Origin: Gemmatimonadaceae bacterium
GTDB taxonomy: Bacteria > Gemmatimonadota > Gemmatimonadetes > Gemmatimonadales > Gemmatimonadaceae
Direction: 5' to 3'
Assembly (NCBI GenBank): GCA_013813605.1
Contig: JACCRL010000122.1
Location: 1-6,957, forward strand
Length of the DNA: 6,957 bases
Shown here: positions 1 to 6,344 of the stretch, in pieces
Layout of the letters: each line of letters begins with the position of its first letter
Position numbering within the stretch: position 1 is the first letter of the stretch
Program-made: the position numbers and the translations under genes
Notes under the pieces: model-generated
Told to the model about the DNA's origin: nothing
Database searches by the model: none
Seen by the model: only the letters and a program-made list of their open reading frames with translations

Positions 1-496
1 CGGTATAGTCGACGATTGAGGCAACCGAGACGACGCCGACGGCGAGCACGAGCACGAGCGTGTACTGCGGATACACCAGCACCGCCACGAGCGTGATCAG
101 CTGCATCACGGTGACGATCTTGCCAAGCATGCGGGCGCGGAATACCGCCGGCCGGAGCCCGGGAACGATCTTCGCAACCACGAACCCAACTGCCGTCGCG
201 ATGTCGCGCGAGAGGAAGATGAAATACTCCCCGGTCGTCAGTATTCCCTGAACGAGGTAGGTCGAGATCGCGACGAACACGAATACACGGTCGGCAAGCG
301 GATCGATGAGGGCGCCGGTGGTGGTTTCTTCCTTCTCGTGCCGCGCGATCCAGCCGTCGAAGAAGTCGGTCGCGCCGGCGAGGAGGATGATCGCCACGCG
401 CTCCCAGCGCCCGGGAATCAGCACGAACGCCAGCGCGAGCACGAGTCGCGACAGCGATATCGAATTGGGAAGCGAGAATATTGCGCCGCGTTTCAT
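1..496 (-). CDS. CDP-alcohol phosphatidyltransferase (PgsA/cardiolipin synthase-like), 3' end truncated by window
   Basis: Integral membrane enzyme that transfers a phosphatidyl group from CDP-diacylglycerol to an alcohol acceptor, giving an anionic phospholipid. The full family signature D-G-x2-A-R-x8-G-x3-D-x3-D is visible: D47 G48, A51 R52, G61, D65, D69, with D44 just before it; the aspartates bind the catalytic metals. The N-terminus (SLPNSISLSRLVLA, residues 8-21) is the typical start of this family, which supports the ATG at 496; the neighbouring ATG further upstream is in another frame and soon meets a stop. Hydrophobic helices follow at about 70-88, 91-110 and 127-160. A GKIxTxxQL stretch (125-133) resembles PgsA, whereas SRD at 96-98 replaces the SRE of Bacillus PgsA and is closer to eukaryotic-type cardiolipin synthases, so the acceptor (glycerol-3-phosphate or phosphatidylglycerol) is unsettled. 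165 codons are visible; the family is usually 180-200 residues, so only the C-terminal tail is missing. No Shine-Dalgarno sequence is seen. Divergent from the 563-2089 gene. Confidence 0.93.
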   Translation of the reverse strand, partial: MKRGAIFSLPNSISLSRLVLALAFVLIPGRWERVAIILLAGATDFFDGWIARHEKEETTTGALIDPLADRVFVFVAISTYLVQGILTTGEYFIFLSRDIATAVGFVVAKIVPGLRPAVFRARMLGKIVTVMQLITLVAVLVYPQYTLVLVLAVGVVSVASIVDYT

Positions 497-562
497 GCGA
501 GCGAAAACTACGGGCGCGCGCCAGTGCTTGCCAGCATGGACGCGCCCCTCTAGCTTCGCTCG
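497..562. promoter_or_regulatory. Divergent intergenic region with mirror-image leaders (candidate bidirectional promoter)
   Basis: This 66-base spacer must hold the promoters for both the phospholipid synthase (minus) and the membrane/TIM-barrel gene (plus). An exact inverted repeat, CGAGCGAA at 498-505 and TTCGCTCG at 555-562, lies against the two start codons, and TAG triplets extend the similarity: TAGCTTCGCTCG before the plus ATG, TAGTTTTCGCTCG before the minus ATG. On the plus strand TTGCCA (528-533) and TAGCTT (551-556) are 17 bases apart, a sigma70-like arrangement with a good -35 and a poor -10; it would start transcription at or near the A of the ATG, giving a leaderless mRNA. Neither gene has a Shine-Dalgarno sequence, which fits. 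The repeat could instead be an operator. The boundaries are certain; the promoter reading is inference. Confidence 0.4.
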
Positions 563-2089
563 ATGACCTCGCTGAGAGCGTTCGGCTCCTTCTACCTCGC
601 GCTCTGCATCGCGATGATCATGTGGGATATCCTGCTCGCCGGGCGGATCGCGCAGCTGAGAAGGACGCCGCGCGGGTTCCAGGCGATCACCGGACTCGCC
701 GGCCTGCTGCTCGTTCCGGCACTGCTCGTCGCTTTCTCGGCGTCGTCGATTCTTTACGGCCGGGCAGTTTACCTGGTCGCGTGGCTGTGGCCCTTCACCG
801 CCATTCTATTCGCGCTGCAGACCCTCTATGCGCTGAGCAGGCGTCTCGTCACGCCGCTGCTCGGATTTCCGCTCCTCACCTATAACACGATCATCGCGAT
901 CATCGCCGTCGCGAAGTTTGCAATCGCCGGCGGCGGTTCCCCGCCGCAGTTCGCGCTCGCGCTCAACGCGGCGCAGGCAAGCATGCTGGGGACGTTTTTC
1001 GGGAGCGCCGCGCTCTGGAATCCCATCTTCCTGCAGATTCCGCTGTTCGCCCCCTCGCTGCCAGCGCGGTGGCGTTTCACGCGGTTCGCACGAGTCGGGT
1101 TGGCGAGCGTCGCCATCGCCATGACGGCCCTGGTGCTCGTCGAGCTGCCGGGCGCGTTCGCCGGCATCAGGAGCTATGCCTCTCACGAGAACGACCAGCT
1201 CCAGGAGCACCCGGAGGGTGATTTCAAAGTCGGGTTGAAAATTTTCCCCGATCTACGCGGCGCGCCGCCGCCGCTCGCGCTGGCCAACGATCTCTCACTG
1301 GTGGACACGCTCGACTTCGACGCAATCAGCATCGTCGTCAATCCCGAAGCCGCGCGCGGCGTGCCGCTCGATTCGCTGGCCCGCTCCATCGAGAGGACGC
1401 GCACCGACAGCACCATGCTCATCATCACTCTTGGTTATCCGAAGAACGCCCGCGCGAAGATCACCGAGTCGCCGGCGGCCTACACGCTCGAGCGGGTGAA
1501 GGACGTCGACCGCCTCGCGCGCCGCCTCCGCCCCGACTACCTCCTCCCCGCTCTCGACCCAAACGATGAAGGCGCGCGCATCCTCGGCACGCAAACGAAC
1601 GACTATTGGGTGGATTATTTCACGCGCGCGGCGCGCATCTCACACGGCGTCAACCGCCGGATAAAAGTGGCCGTTTCGATGAGCACCTACGGGCCGCGCG
1701 ACAGCGTGCTCTACGCCTGGGCGGCCGCGCCGGGCTCGCCAATCGATGTCGTTGGCTTCTCGCTCCTCCCCGGATTCGATGGTGCGCGCTCGCTCGACAC
1801 GTACCTGCGCGTCGCGCAGCGATGGATGAGACAGTTTCCCGAGAAGCCGAAAGATCACTGGGTATTCGCCGCCGGCGGATATCCGCTCGTCCACGGCGAG
1901 GACAATCAAAAGAATTCCATACGGGGTGTTCTCGCCTGGGCCACCGCCCAGGCACCGATCAAGGGACTCGTCGTTTACGAAGCCGGCGATTACAACACCA
2001 TCCGCGGGTTGCGCGCGCCCGGTGGACGTCTGCGGTCCGCCACGACCGAGCTTCAGACCGCGATGAAGGCGCTCTCCACCACCCGCTAG
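563..2089 (+). CDS. Polytopic membrane protein fused to a C-terminal TIM-barrel (glycosidase-like) domain
   Basis: I do not recognise this as a named family. Residues 1-205 hold six hydrophobic segments (about 7-27, 41-61, 67-91, 97-122, 133-158, 179-201). Arg-rich loops at 28-38, 92-95 and 168-177 alternate with neutral ones, so the positive-inside rule predicts N-out topology and puts the large C-terminal domain outside the cytoplasm. Residues 220-500 alternate beta-like strands and helices as in a TIM barrel: KVGLKIF (222), AISIVVN (254), MLIITLGYP (285), DYLLPALDPND (325), IKVAVSM (367), VVGFSLLP (396), WVFAAGGYP (433), GLVVYEAGDY (468). The strand-7 text resembles the E-x-G-[YW]-P nucleophile strand of clan GH-A glycosidases but has Ala437 where Glu is expected; strand 4 offers Asp332/Asp335 instead of Asn-Glu. 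It may therefore be a carbohydrate-binding pseudoenzyme, or the alignment may be off. The ATG at 563 leaves only the short divergent spacer and has no Shine-Dalgarno sequence. Its stop overlaps that of the convergent peptidase gene. Confidence 0.85.
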   Translation: MTSLRAFGSFYLALCIAMIMWDILLAGRIAQLRRTPRGFQAITGLAGLLLVPALLVAFSASSILYGRAVYLVAWLWPFTAILFALQTLYALSRRLVTPLLGFPLLTYNTIIAIIAVAKFAIAGGGSPPQFALALNAAQASMLGTFFGSAALWNPIFLQIPLFAPSLPARWRFTRFARVGLASVAIAMTALVLVELPGAFAGIRSYASHENDQLQEHPEGDFKVGLKIFPDLRGAPPPLALANDLSLVDTLDFDAISIVVNPEAARGVPLDSLARSIERTRTDSTMLIITLGYPKNARAKITESPAAYTLERVKDVDRLARRLRPDYLLPALDPNDEGARILGTQTNDYWVDYFTRAARISHGVNRRIKVAVSMSTYGPRDSVLYAWAAAPGSPIDVVGFSLLPGFDGARSLDTYLRVAQRWMRQFPEKPKDHWVFAAGGYPLVHGEDNQKNSIRGVLAWATAQAPIKGLVVYEAGDYNTIRGLRAPGGRLRSATTELQTAMKALSTTR

Positions 2090-4689
2090 ACGGTTCGTCC
2101 CGCGCCGCGAACGATTCCCTCGACGCGGATATCCGGATCGAGGTAGCGTCTCGCGACTTCCCGTACATCCTGCGCGGTGACTGACCGCACGTGCGACTCG
2201 AACTCGTCGAGCTCGGACAGTCCGCGGCCGAAGATCCATGCGTCGAGGATCTCGCCGAGCACCGATGCGCCACTCTCCCGGCTGATGGCGTGGGTGCCCA
2301 CCAGGTATTCCGTAGCCTGCCGCAGCTCAACGTCCGTCACCGGCTCCGTGCGGAACTTCTCGATCTCGGCGAGCAGTCCGGCACGCGCAGCTTCCTCTTT
2401 TTCCGGTGAAGTGGCGATGTAGGTGACGAAGACGCCGGCGAGCCGCTTCTCGCTCACTCCGGCGTGAATGGTGTAGGCGAGGGATTGTTTGTCACGCAGT
2501 TCGTCGAAGAAACGGCCGCCCAGCCCGCTGGCGATCGTTGCCAGCATCGTTGCCGCGAAGCGGTCATCGTCGGTGCGCGCCGGCGCGGGGAACGCGAGCA
2601 CGAGTGCCGTTTGCGCCTTGTCCCGCTCTTCGCTCGCAGCCTCGACGCGTGTGCCCCACCGCGGGGGCTCGACGAGGGGAATCTCCGCGAGCTCTATCGC
2701 GGCGAACTCGGCGCAAACGGCGCGCGCCACTTCGTCCTCGGGAAGGTCGGCAACGACGCCGATCACGGCCGCCGACCGCAGCACGCGGCAGCGATGCCAC
2801 TCGCGCGCGTGTTCGGGAGAGAGTGCGCGCAGTGATTCCTCAGTGCCGCTGACGGGAACGCCGTACGGATGTCCCTCGAACGCGAGCGAGTTGGCGAGCC
2901 GCAGCGGATAGCGAAACATGTCGTCACGCATCATCGCCAACCCGGAGAGGGCCACCGCGCGCTCGGTTTCGAACGCGTCGATGGGAATCGTCGCCTGCTG
3001 CACCACATCGCCGACGAGCTCCAGTGCCTGCGCGAGCCGCGACCCCGGGACGGAAAACGACCATCCGAAGCTGTCGCCCCCGGCCGACGCCGAGATTCCG
3101 CCACCGAGCAGCTCGCAATCCTCCGCAATCTGTGCTGCCGACCGCGTTGTCGTTCCCTTCGTCATCGTACGCGCGGTTAGCATCGTCAGGCCGGCGCGCG
3201 CCGCGCGCTCTTCGAGCGCGCCACCGGCGACTTGCACGGCGACGTGCGCCATGGGCCCGGTTTTTCGGCGAACGAGCACCGGGACTCCACCAGGCGTGCG
3301 GTACACCGACACTCCATTCACCCTCTTTTCCAGCACCGGCGCGGAACCGCGATGAAGAATCGCCGCACGACTTGCGACCGGTGACAGCTGCGGCGGTCGC
3401 TCGCCGTCGAGGATGCGAAGCATGTCCGCACCCCCAGCAGCAATCGTCGCCGACTGACGCGGACGATACACGAGTGCGCCAGCGCTCCCGGCGGGCAGGT
3501 AGCGGTTCGCCGCGTCACGAATCTCTCCCGCGCTGACCGAGAGGAAACGATCGAAGTAGCCCTCTGCCAGCTCCCACCCGCCCAGCGCTTCCCATTCGGC
3601 GAGGTGGTTGGCGCGGCCCTCCGCCGTTTCGAGCCTGCGCACCCAGCGCGCCTCGAAGCTGCTGCGGACGCGCAAAAGCTCACCCTCGTCAACATGATTG
3701 TCGCGGAGTGCGCGTGCCTGATCCCACATCGCGCGCGCCGCGGCGGCGGTGTTCTCCGGCTCGCACTCCGCATGCAGCACGAACACGCCGAGCTGCGTTG
3801 GCGTGTAGTTGTAGGCACTGACCGACGAGCCCAGCTTCCGCTCCCGCACCGCGCGATAAAGTCTCAACGCGCGTCCGACACCCAGTATCGAGGCGGCGAC
3901 GTCGAGTGCCGGCGTATCCGGATGCACTGTCGGCGGCGTGTTCCAGCCGATGAGCAGCTGGCTCTGCCCGACATCTCCGGACAGCTCCCGATACCGGAAT
4001 CGGCGCTCACCGGCCTCGCCGGGTCCCGGCGACCGGGCTATTTCCGCGCGCTCCAGCGATCCGTACAGCGATTCGACCTTCGCCAGGACGTCGGCGCCGT
4101 CAACATCGCCCGATATGCAGAGAATGGTGTTGTTCGGGCGATAGAAATTCCTGTAGAAATCCAGCATCTTCTGCCGCGTGAACTGGCGAAGTCCGGCTTC
4201 GTGCCCGATCCGCCACCGCCTGATGCGGTGCGCGTCGTGCATCAGCTCAAAAAAACTTTCCGTCGCCACGGCGGAAGCGTTGTCCGATTTCCGCTTCGCC
4301 TCCTCGATGATCACCTCGAGCTCGCGCGCCAGCTCTCCGCCGTCGATCACCGAGTTGGCATAGGCGTCGGCCTGTACCTCCAGTCCACGCGCGAACCCCG
4401 ACGACGGCAGGACCGCGTAGTACGTCGTGTTGTCGTAGATGGTGTGCGCGTTCAGATACCCGCCGCTCGCCTTCGTCTCCCTGGCGATTTCGCCCACGCC
4501 GCGCGTCGGCGTTCCCTTGAAGAACATGTGCTCGAGTGCGTGGGCGAGTCCGTTCTGGTCGTCGCGTTCGTCGAAGTAGCCGGCCTTCACGTAAGTCACG
4601 ATCGCCACCACGGGCGCGGAACGATCCTGCTGGACGAGCACTGTCAGTCCATTGCCGAGCGTAGTGCGCTGCACTGTGGAAGGATTCAT
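2086..4689 (-). CDS. M16-family zinc metallopeptidase, two M16 modules in one chain
   Basis: Insulinase/processing-peptidase-type zinc protease of 867 residues, two roughly 430-residue halves. The first half carries the inverted zinc motif HxxEH as HALEH (H50, E53, H54) and the distal zinc ligand E130 in ELEVIIEE, 76 residues after H54 as in mitochondrial processing peptidase, so it should be active. The second half (about 458-860) repeats the fold, but its equivalent stretch GLTMLTARTMTKGT (500-513) has Met, Ala and Arg in place of His, Glu and His, so it is catalytically dead; it keeps the GLGGRFFDELRDKQSLAYT segment (722-740) with the Arg732/Tyr739 pair that in M16 enzymes contacts substrate. 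The halves probably close as a clamshell around short or unfolded peptides. There is no signal peptide or membrane helix, so it is likely cytoplasmic. The start lies 15 bases after the permease stop with no clear Shine-Dalgarno sequence. It is the last gene of the minus-strand operon. The family call is firm; the substrate is unknown. Confidence 0.96.
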   Translation of the reverse strand: MNPSTVQRTTLGNGLTVLVQQDRSAPVVAIVTYVKAGYFDERDDQNGLAHALEHMFFKGTPTRGVGEIARETKASGGYLNAHTIYDNTTYYAVLPSSGFARGLEVQADAYANSVIDGGELARELEVIIEEAKRKSDNASAVATESFFELMHDAHRIRRWRIGHEAGLRQFTRQKMLDFYRNFYRPNNTILCISGDVDGADVLAKVESLYGSLERAEIARSPGPGEAGERRFRYRELSGDVGQSQLLIGWNTPPTVHPDTPALDVAASILGVGRALRLYRAVRERKLGSSVSAYNYTPTQLGVFVLHAECEPENTAAAARAMWDQARALRDNHVDEGELLRVRSSFEARWVRRLETAEGRANHLAEWEALGGWELAEGYFDRFLSVSAGEIRDAANRYLPAGSAGALVYRPRQSATIAAGGADMLRILDGERPPQLSPVASRAAILHRGSAPVLEKRVNGVSVYRTPGGVPVLVRRKTGPMAHVAVQVAGGALEERAARAGLTMLTARTMTKGTTTRSAAQIAEDCELLGGGISASAGGDSFGWSFSVPGSRLAQALELVGDVVQQATIPIDAFETERAVALSGLAMMRDDMFRYPLRLANSLAFEGHPYGVPVSGTEESLRALSPEHAREWHRCRVLRSAAVIGVVADLPEDEVARAVCAEFAAIELAEIPLVEPPRWGTRVEAASEERDKAQTALVLAFPAPARTDDDRFAATMLATIASGLGGRFFDELRDKQSLAYTIHAGVSEKRLAGVFVTYIATSPEKEEAARAGLLAEIEKFRTEPVTDVELRQATEYLVGTHAISRESGASVLGEILDAWIFGRGLSELDEFESHVRSVTAQDVREVARRYLDPDIRVEGIVRGAGRTV

Positions 4690-4704
4690 TGGGTGCGCGG
4701 ACGA

Positions 4705-5436
4705 TCAGCTGGCCAGCGAGCGCTGCCTCAGCACCACCAGCCCGAGCACGAAGAACAGCGCGCCGTAGCCGACCAGCCACGCGAGGTCCCCCATCGGCGC
4801 CGTTCCGTCGCTCAGGAGCGATGCCGCGACGTCATCCACCTTATGGACCGGCGGTAGAAGCTTGACGAGCTGGCCCCTGATCCCCTGTTCATCGCCGAAA
4901 AGGCCCCGCAGCACGCGGGAACCAACCCACACCGCCGCTAGCGTCACCCAGTCGAAGCGCGTCGCCGCGGAGATGAAAAACCCGATCCCACCCATCGCGA
5001 AGTACACTACCAGCGTGTACATCAGAATGTTCTTCACCGAGAACGGTGCGACGAAGAAAGAAAAAACTCCGGTCAACACCGCCATTGCCGCCAGGACGCC
5101 GGCGAGGTGTACCAGAAAGAGCTGCGCGTAGTAGAGAAGCGGGCTTACCGGCTTGGCGAACAGGAAGCGATAATAGCCGCGCTTCCGGTCCTGCGAGATC
5201 ATGCCGTTGAGTGCAATGAGCACCGCGAGCGTCGTGAGGGAAGACGCCACCGACGCGACGATGCGCGCCAGGGGCAGCTGCGGGTTGCCCGCCCATCCTG
5301 GTCCCATCAGGCGCCTTATCGGCTCGACGGCGAGGTACCCCATCAGCGTACCGATGATGAGAATCGCGATCGCGCGGTCGGTGGCAAAATCGCGAAATTG
5401 CCACAGCGCGTACCTGCCGAGCCTGCCCTTCGTCAT
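4705..5436 (-). CDS. ABC-2-type transporter permease
   Basis: Membrane half of an ABC transporter, 243 residues. Six hydrophobic segments are visible at about 22-39, 58-80, 104-129, 136-157, 160-176 and 218-237. Between the second and third lies a cytoplasmic loop, DRKRGYYRFLFAKPVSPLLYY (from 83), matching the ABC-2 permease pattern in which a basic/Gly stretch is followed by a P-V-S element before the next helix; this loop probably contacts the ATPase. One such permease would act as a homodimer. Its ATG overlaps the ATPase stop in an ATGA, and GGAGAG lies five bases upstream of the ATG, the only clear Shine-Dalgarno sequence in the window. The M16 peptidase gene follows after 15 bases. Cargo cannot be read from the sequence; ABC-2 systems commonly export drugs, lipids, polysaccharides or peptides. 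Confidence 0.9.
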   Translation of the reverse strand: MTKGRLGRYALWQFRDFATDRAIAILIIGTLMGYLAVEPIRRLMGPGWAGNPQLPLARIVASVASSLTTLAVLIALNGMISQDRKRGYYRFLFAKPVSPLLYYAQLFLVHLAGVLAAMAVLTGVFSFFVAPFSVKNILMYTLVVYFAMGGIGFFISAATRFDWVTLAAVWVGSRVLRGLFGDEQGIRGQLVKLLPPVHKVDDVAASLLSDGTAPMGDLAWLVGYGALFFVLGLVVLRQRSLAS

Positions 5437-6344
5437 CGCGTCTCTCCAACGGCTTCGCGGAACTGCTGCTCCAGCACCGATCGCGCCGGGACGACACTCG
5501 CCACCAGTGCACCCCGTCCGATGAGCTCGGCCAGACCCCTGTTGAGCTCGGCCAGCTCGCTGATGGTGACGTCGAACTCACCGCGGCCGGCAGCGATCGC
5601 GCCGGGAAAGCATTCGACGACGAGATCGTGACCCGACGCCATCGACAGGCGGTACGTTCCCGCGCTCTGCGGAGCCTCGTCGTATCCGGTGCTGACCACT
5701 CGCTGCAGCCGGCCGCGGTCCATGATCACGACGCGGTCGGCTAGTCGCTGCAGCTCGTCGAGGTTGTGCGAGGCGATGAGGATGATGCGGTCAGGCCTGC
5801 GCAGCTCACCAACGATGTCGCGAAACTTCTGCGTCCAGAGCGGATCGAGGCCGTGAGTCGGCTCGTCGAGAACAAGGATTTTTTCCTCGCGCAGCAGCGC
5901 CTGGGCGAGGCCGAGCCGCTGCAGATTTCCTTTCGACAGCGCTTTGATCTTCTTTTTCCGGTGCTCGCCGAGCCCGAGCCGCTCGATCAGCCCGTCCACC
6001 GTGCGCGCGAGATCCGCCTCGGGAACTCCGGCCAGCGTAGCATAGCGAACCAGCGCGGTGTCGGCTCGCCACTTCGGATTGATCCCGATCAGCTCGGACA
6101 GGTAGCCGATGCCGTGCGCCTCGACGTATGCGCGGGCCGGCATGCCGTCGATGTCCACCGTTCCAGTCGTTGGCCGCAGATACCCGAGCAGCATCGCGAT
6201 CAGCGTGCTCTTCCCGGCCCCGTTCGGTCCGGCGATCCCCAACACCTCACCCTCGGCGATCACCAATGAAAACTCCTCGACCGCTTTGACCGCACTGCCG
6301 AGGAGTGATTTGTAAGTCTTCCCGACGTTCCTGAACTCGATCAC
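5433..6344 (-). CDS. ABC transporter ATP-binding protein (ABC-2 partner ATPase)
   Basis: ATPase that powers the permease encoded next to it. Numbered from the GTG at 6344 (303 residues): Walker A GPNGAGKST at 39-47, Q-loop region GYLSELIG near 80-87, signature LSKGNLQRL from 136 (an LSGGQ variant usual in ABC-2 ATPases), Walker B ILVLDEP at 156-162, D-loop THGLDP following, and switch His193 in ASHNL. The last 100 residues form a C-terminal extension after the nucleotide-binding core, common in this subfamily, ending in a VLEQQFREAVGETR tail. I prefer the GTG over the in-frame ATG at 6413: the protein then starts VIEFRNVGKTY, the usual first strand of the domain, while the 23 extra residues are Arg-rich, unconserved in character, and overlap the TPR gene by 73 bases. 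The GTG forms a GTGA overlap with the TPR stop, implying translational coupling. Confidence 0.94.
   Translation of the reverse strand: MIEFRNVGKTYKSLLGSAVKAVEEFSLVIAEGEVLGIAGPNGAGKSTLIAMLLGYLRPTTGTVDIDGMPARAYVEAHGIGYLSELIGINPKWRADTALVRYATLAGVPEADLARTVDGLIERLGLGEHRKKKIKALSKGNLQRLGLAQALLREEKILVLDEPTHGLDPLWTQKFRDIVGELRRPDRIILIASHNLDELQRLADRVVIMDRGRLQRVVSTGYDEAPQSAGTYRLSMASGHDLVVECFPGAIAAGRGEFDVTISELAELNRGLAELIGRGALVASVVPARSVLEQQFREAVGETR

Noticed and set aside
513..522. GGCGCGCGCC palindrome in the divergent spacer as a terminator or operator
   Set aside because: It has no loop and no following T-run, sits between divergent starts where no terminator is needed, and GC-only palindromes are common at this base composition.
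2089..2180. Possible intrinsic terminator at the convergent junction
   Set aside because: No GC-rich stem followed by a T-run is visible on either strand, and the genes overlap there.
1640..2239. A 199-codon minus-strand open frame across the gene junction
   Set aside because: It runs antisense to the TIM-barrel gene and out of frame through the peptidase 3' end; the Arg-rich composition is that of a shadow frame.
3604..4857. A 417-codon open frame on the plus strand
   Set aside because: It is antisense to the M16 peptidase, whose motifs are unmistakable, and its product is low-complexity, Arg/His-rich text without recognisable domains. Long antisense frames are expected in GC-rich DNA.
4889..5581. 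A 230-codon minus-strand frame spanning the permease/ATPase junction
   Set aside because: It is same-strand but out of frame with both transporter genes, which carry clear family motifs, and it has no motif of its own.
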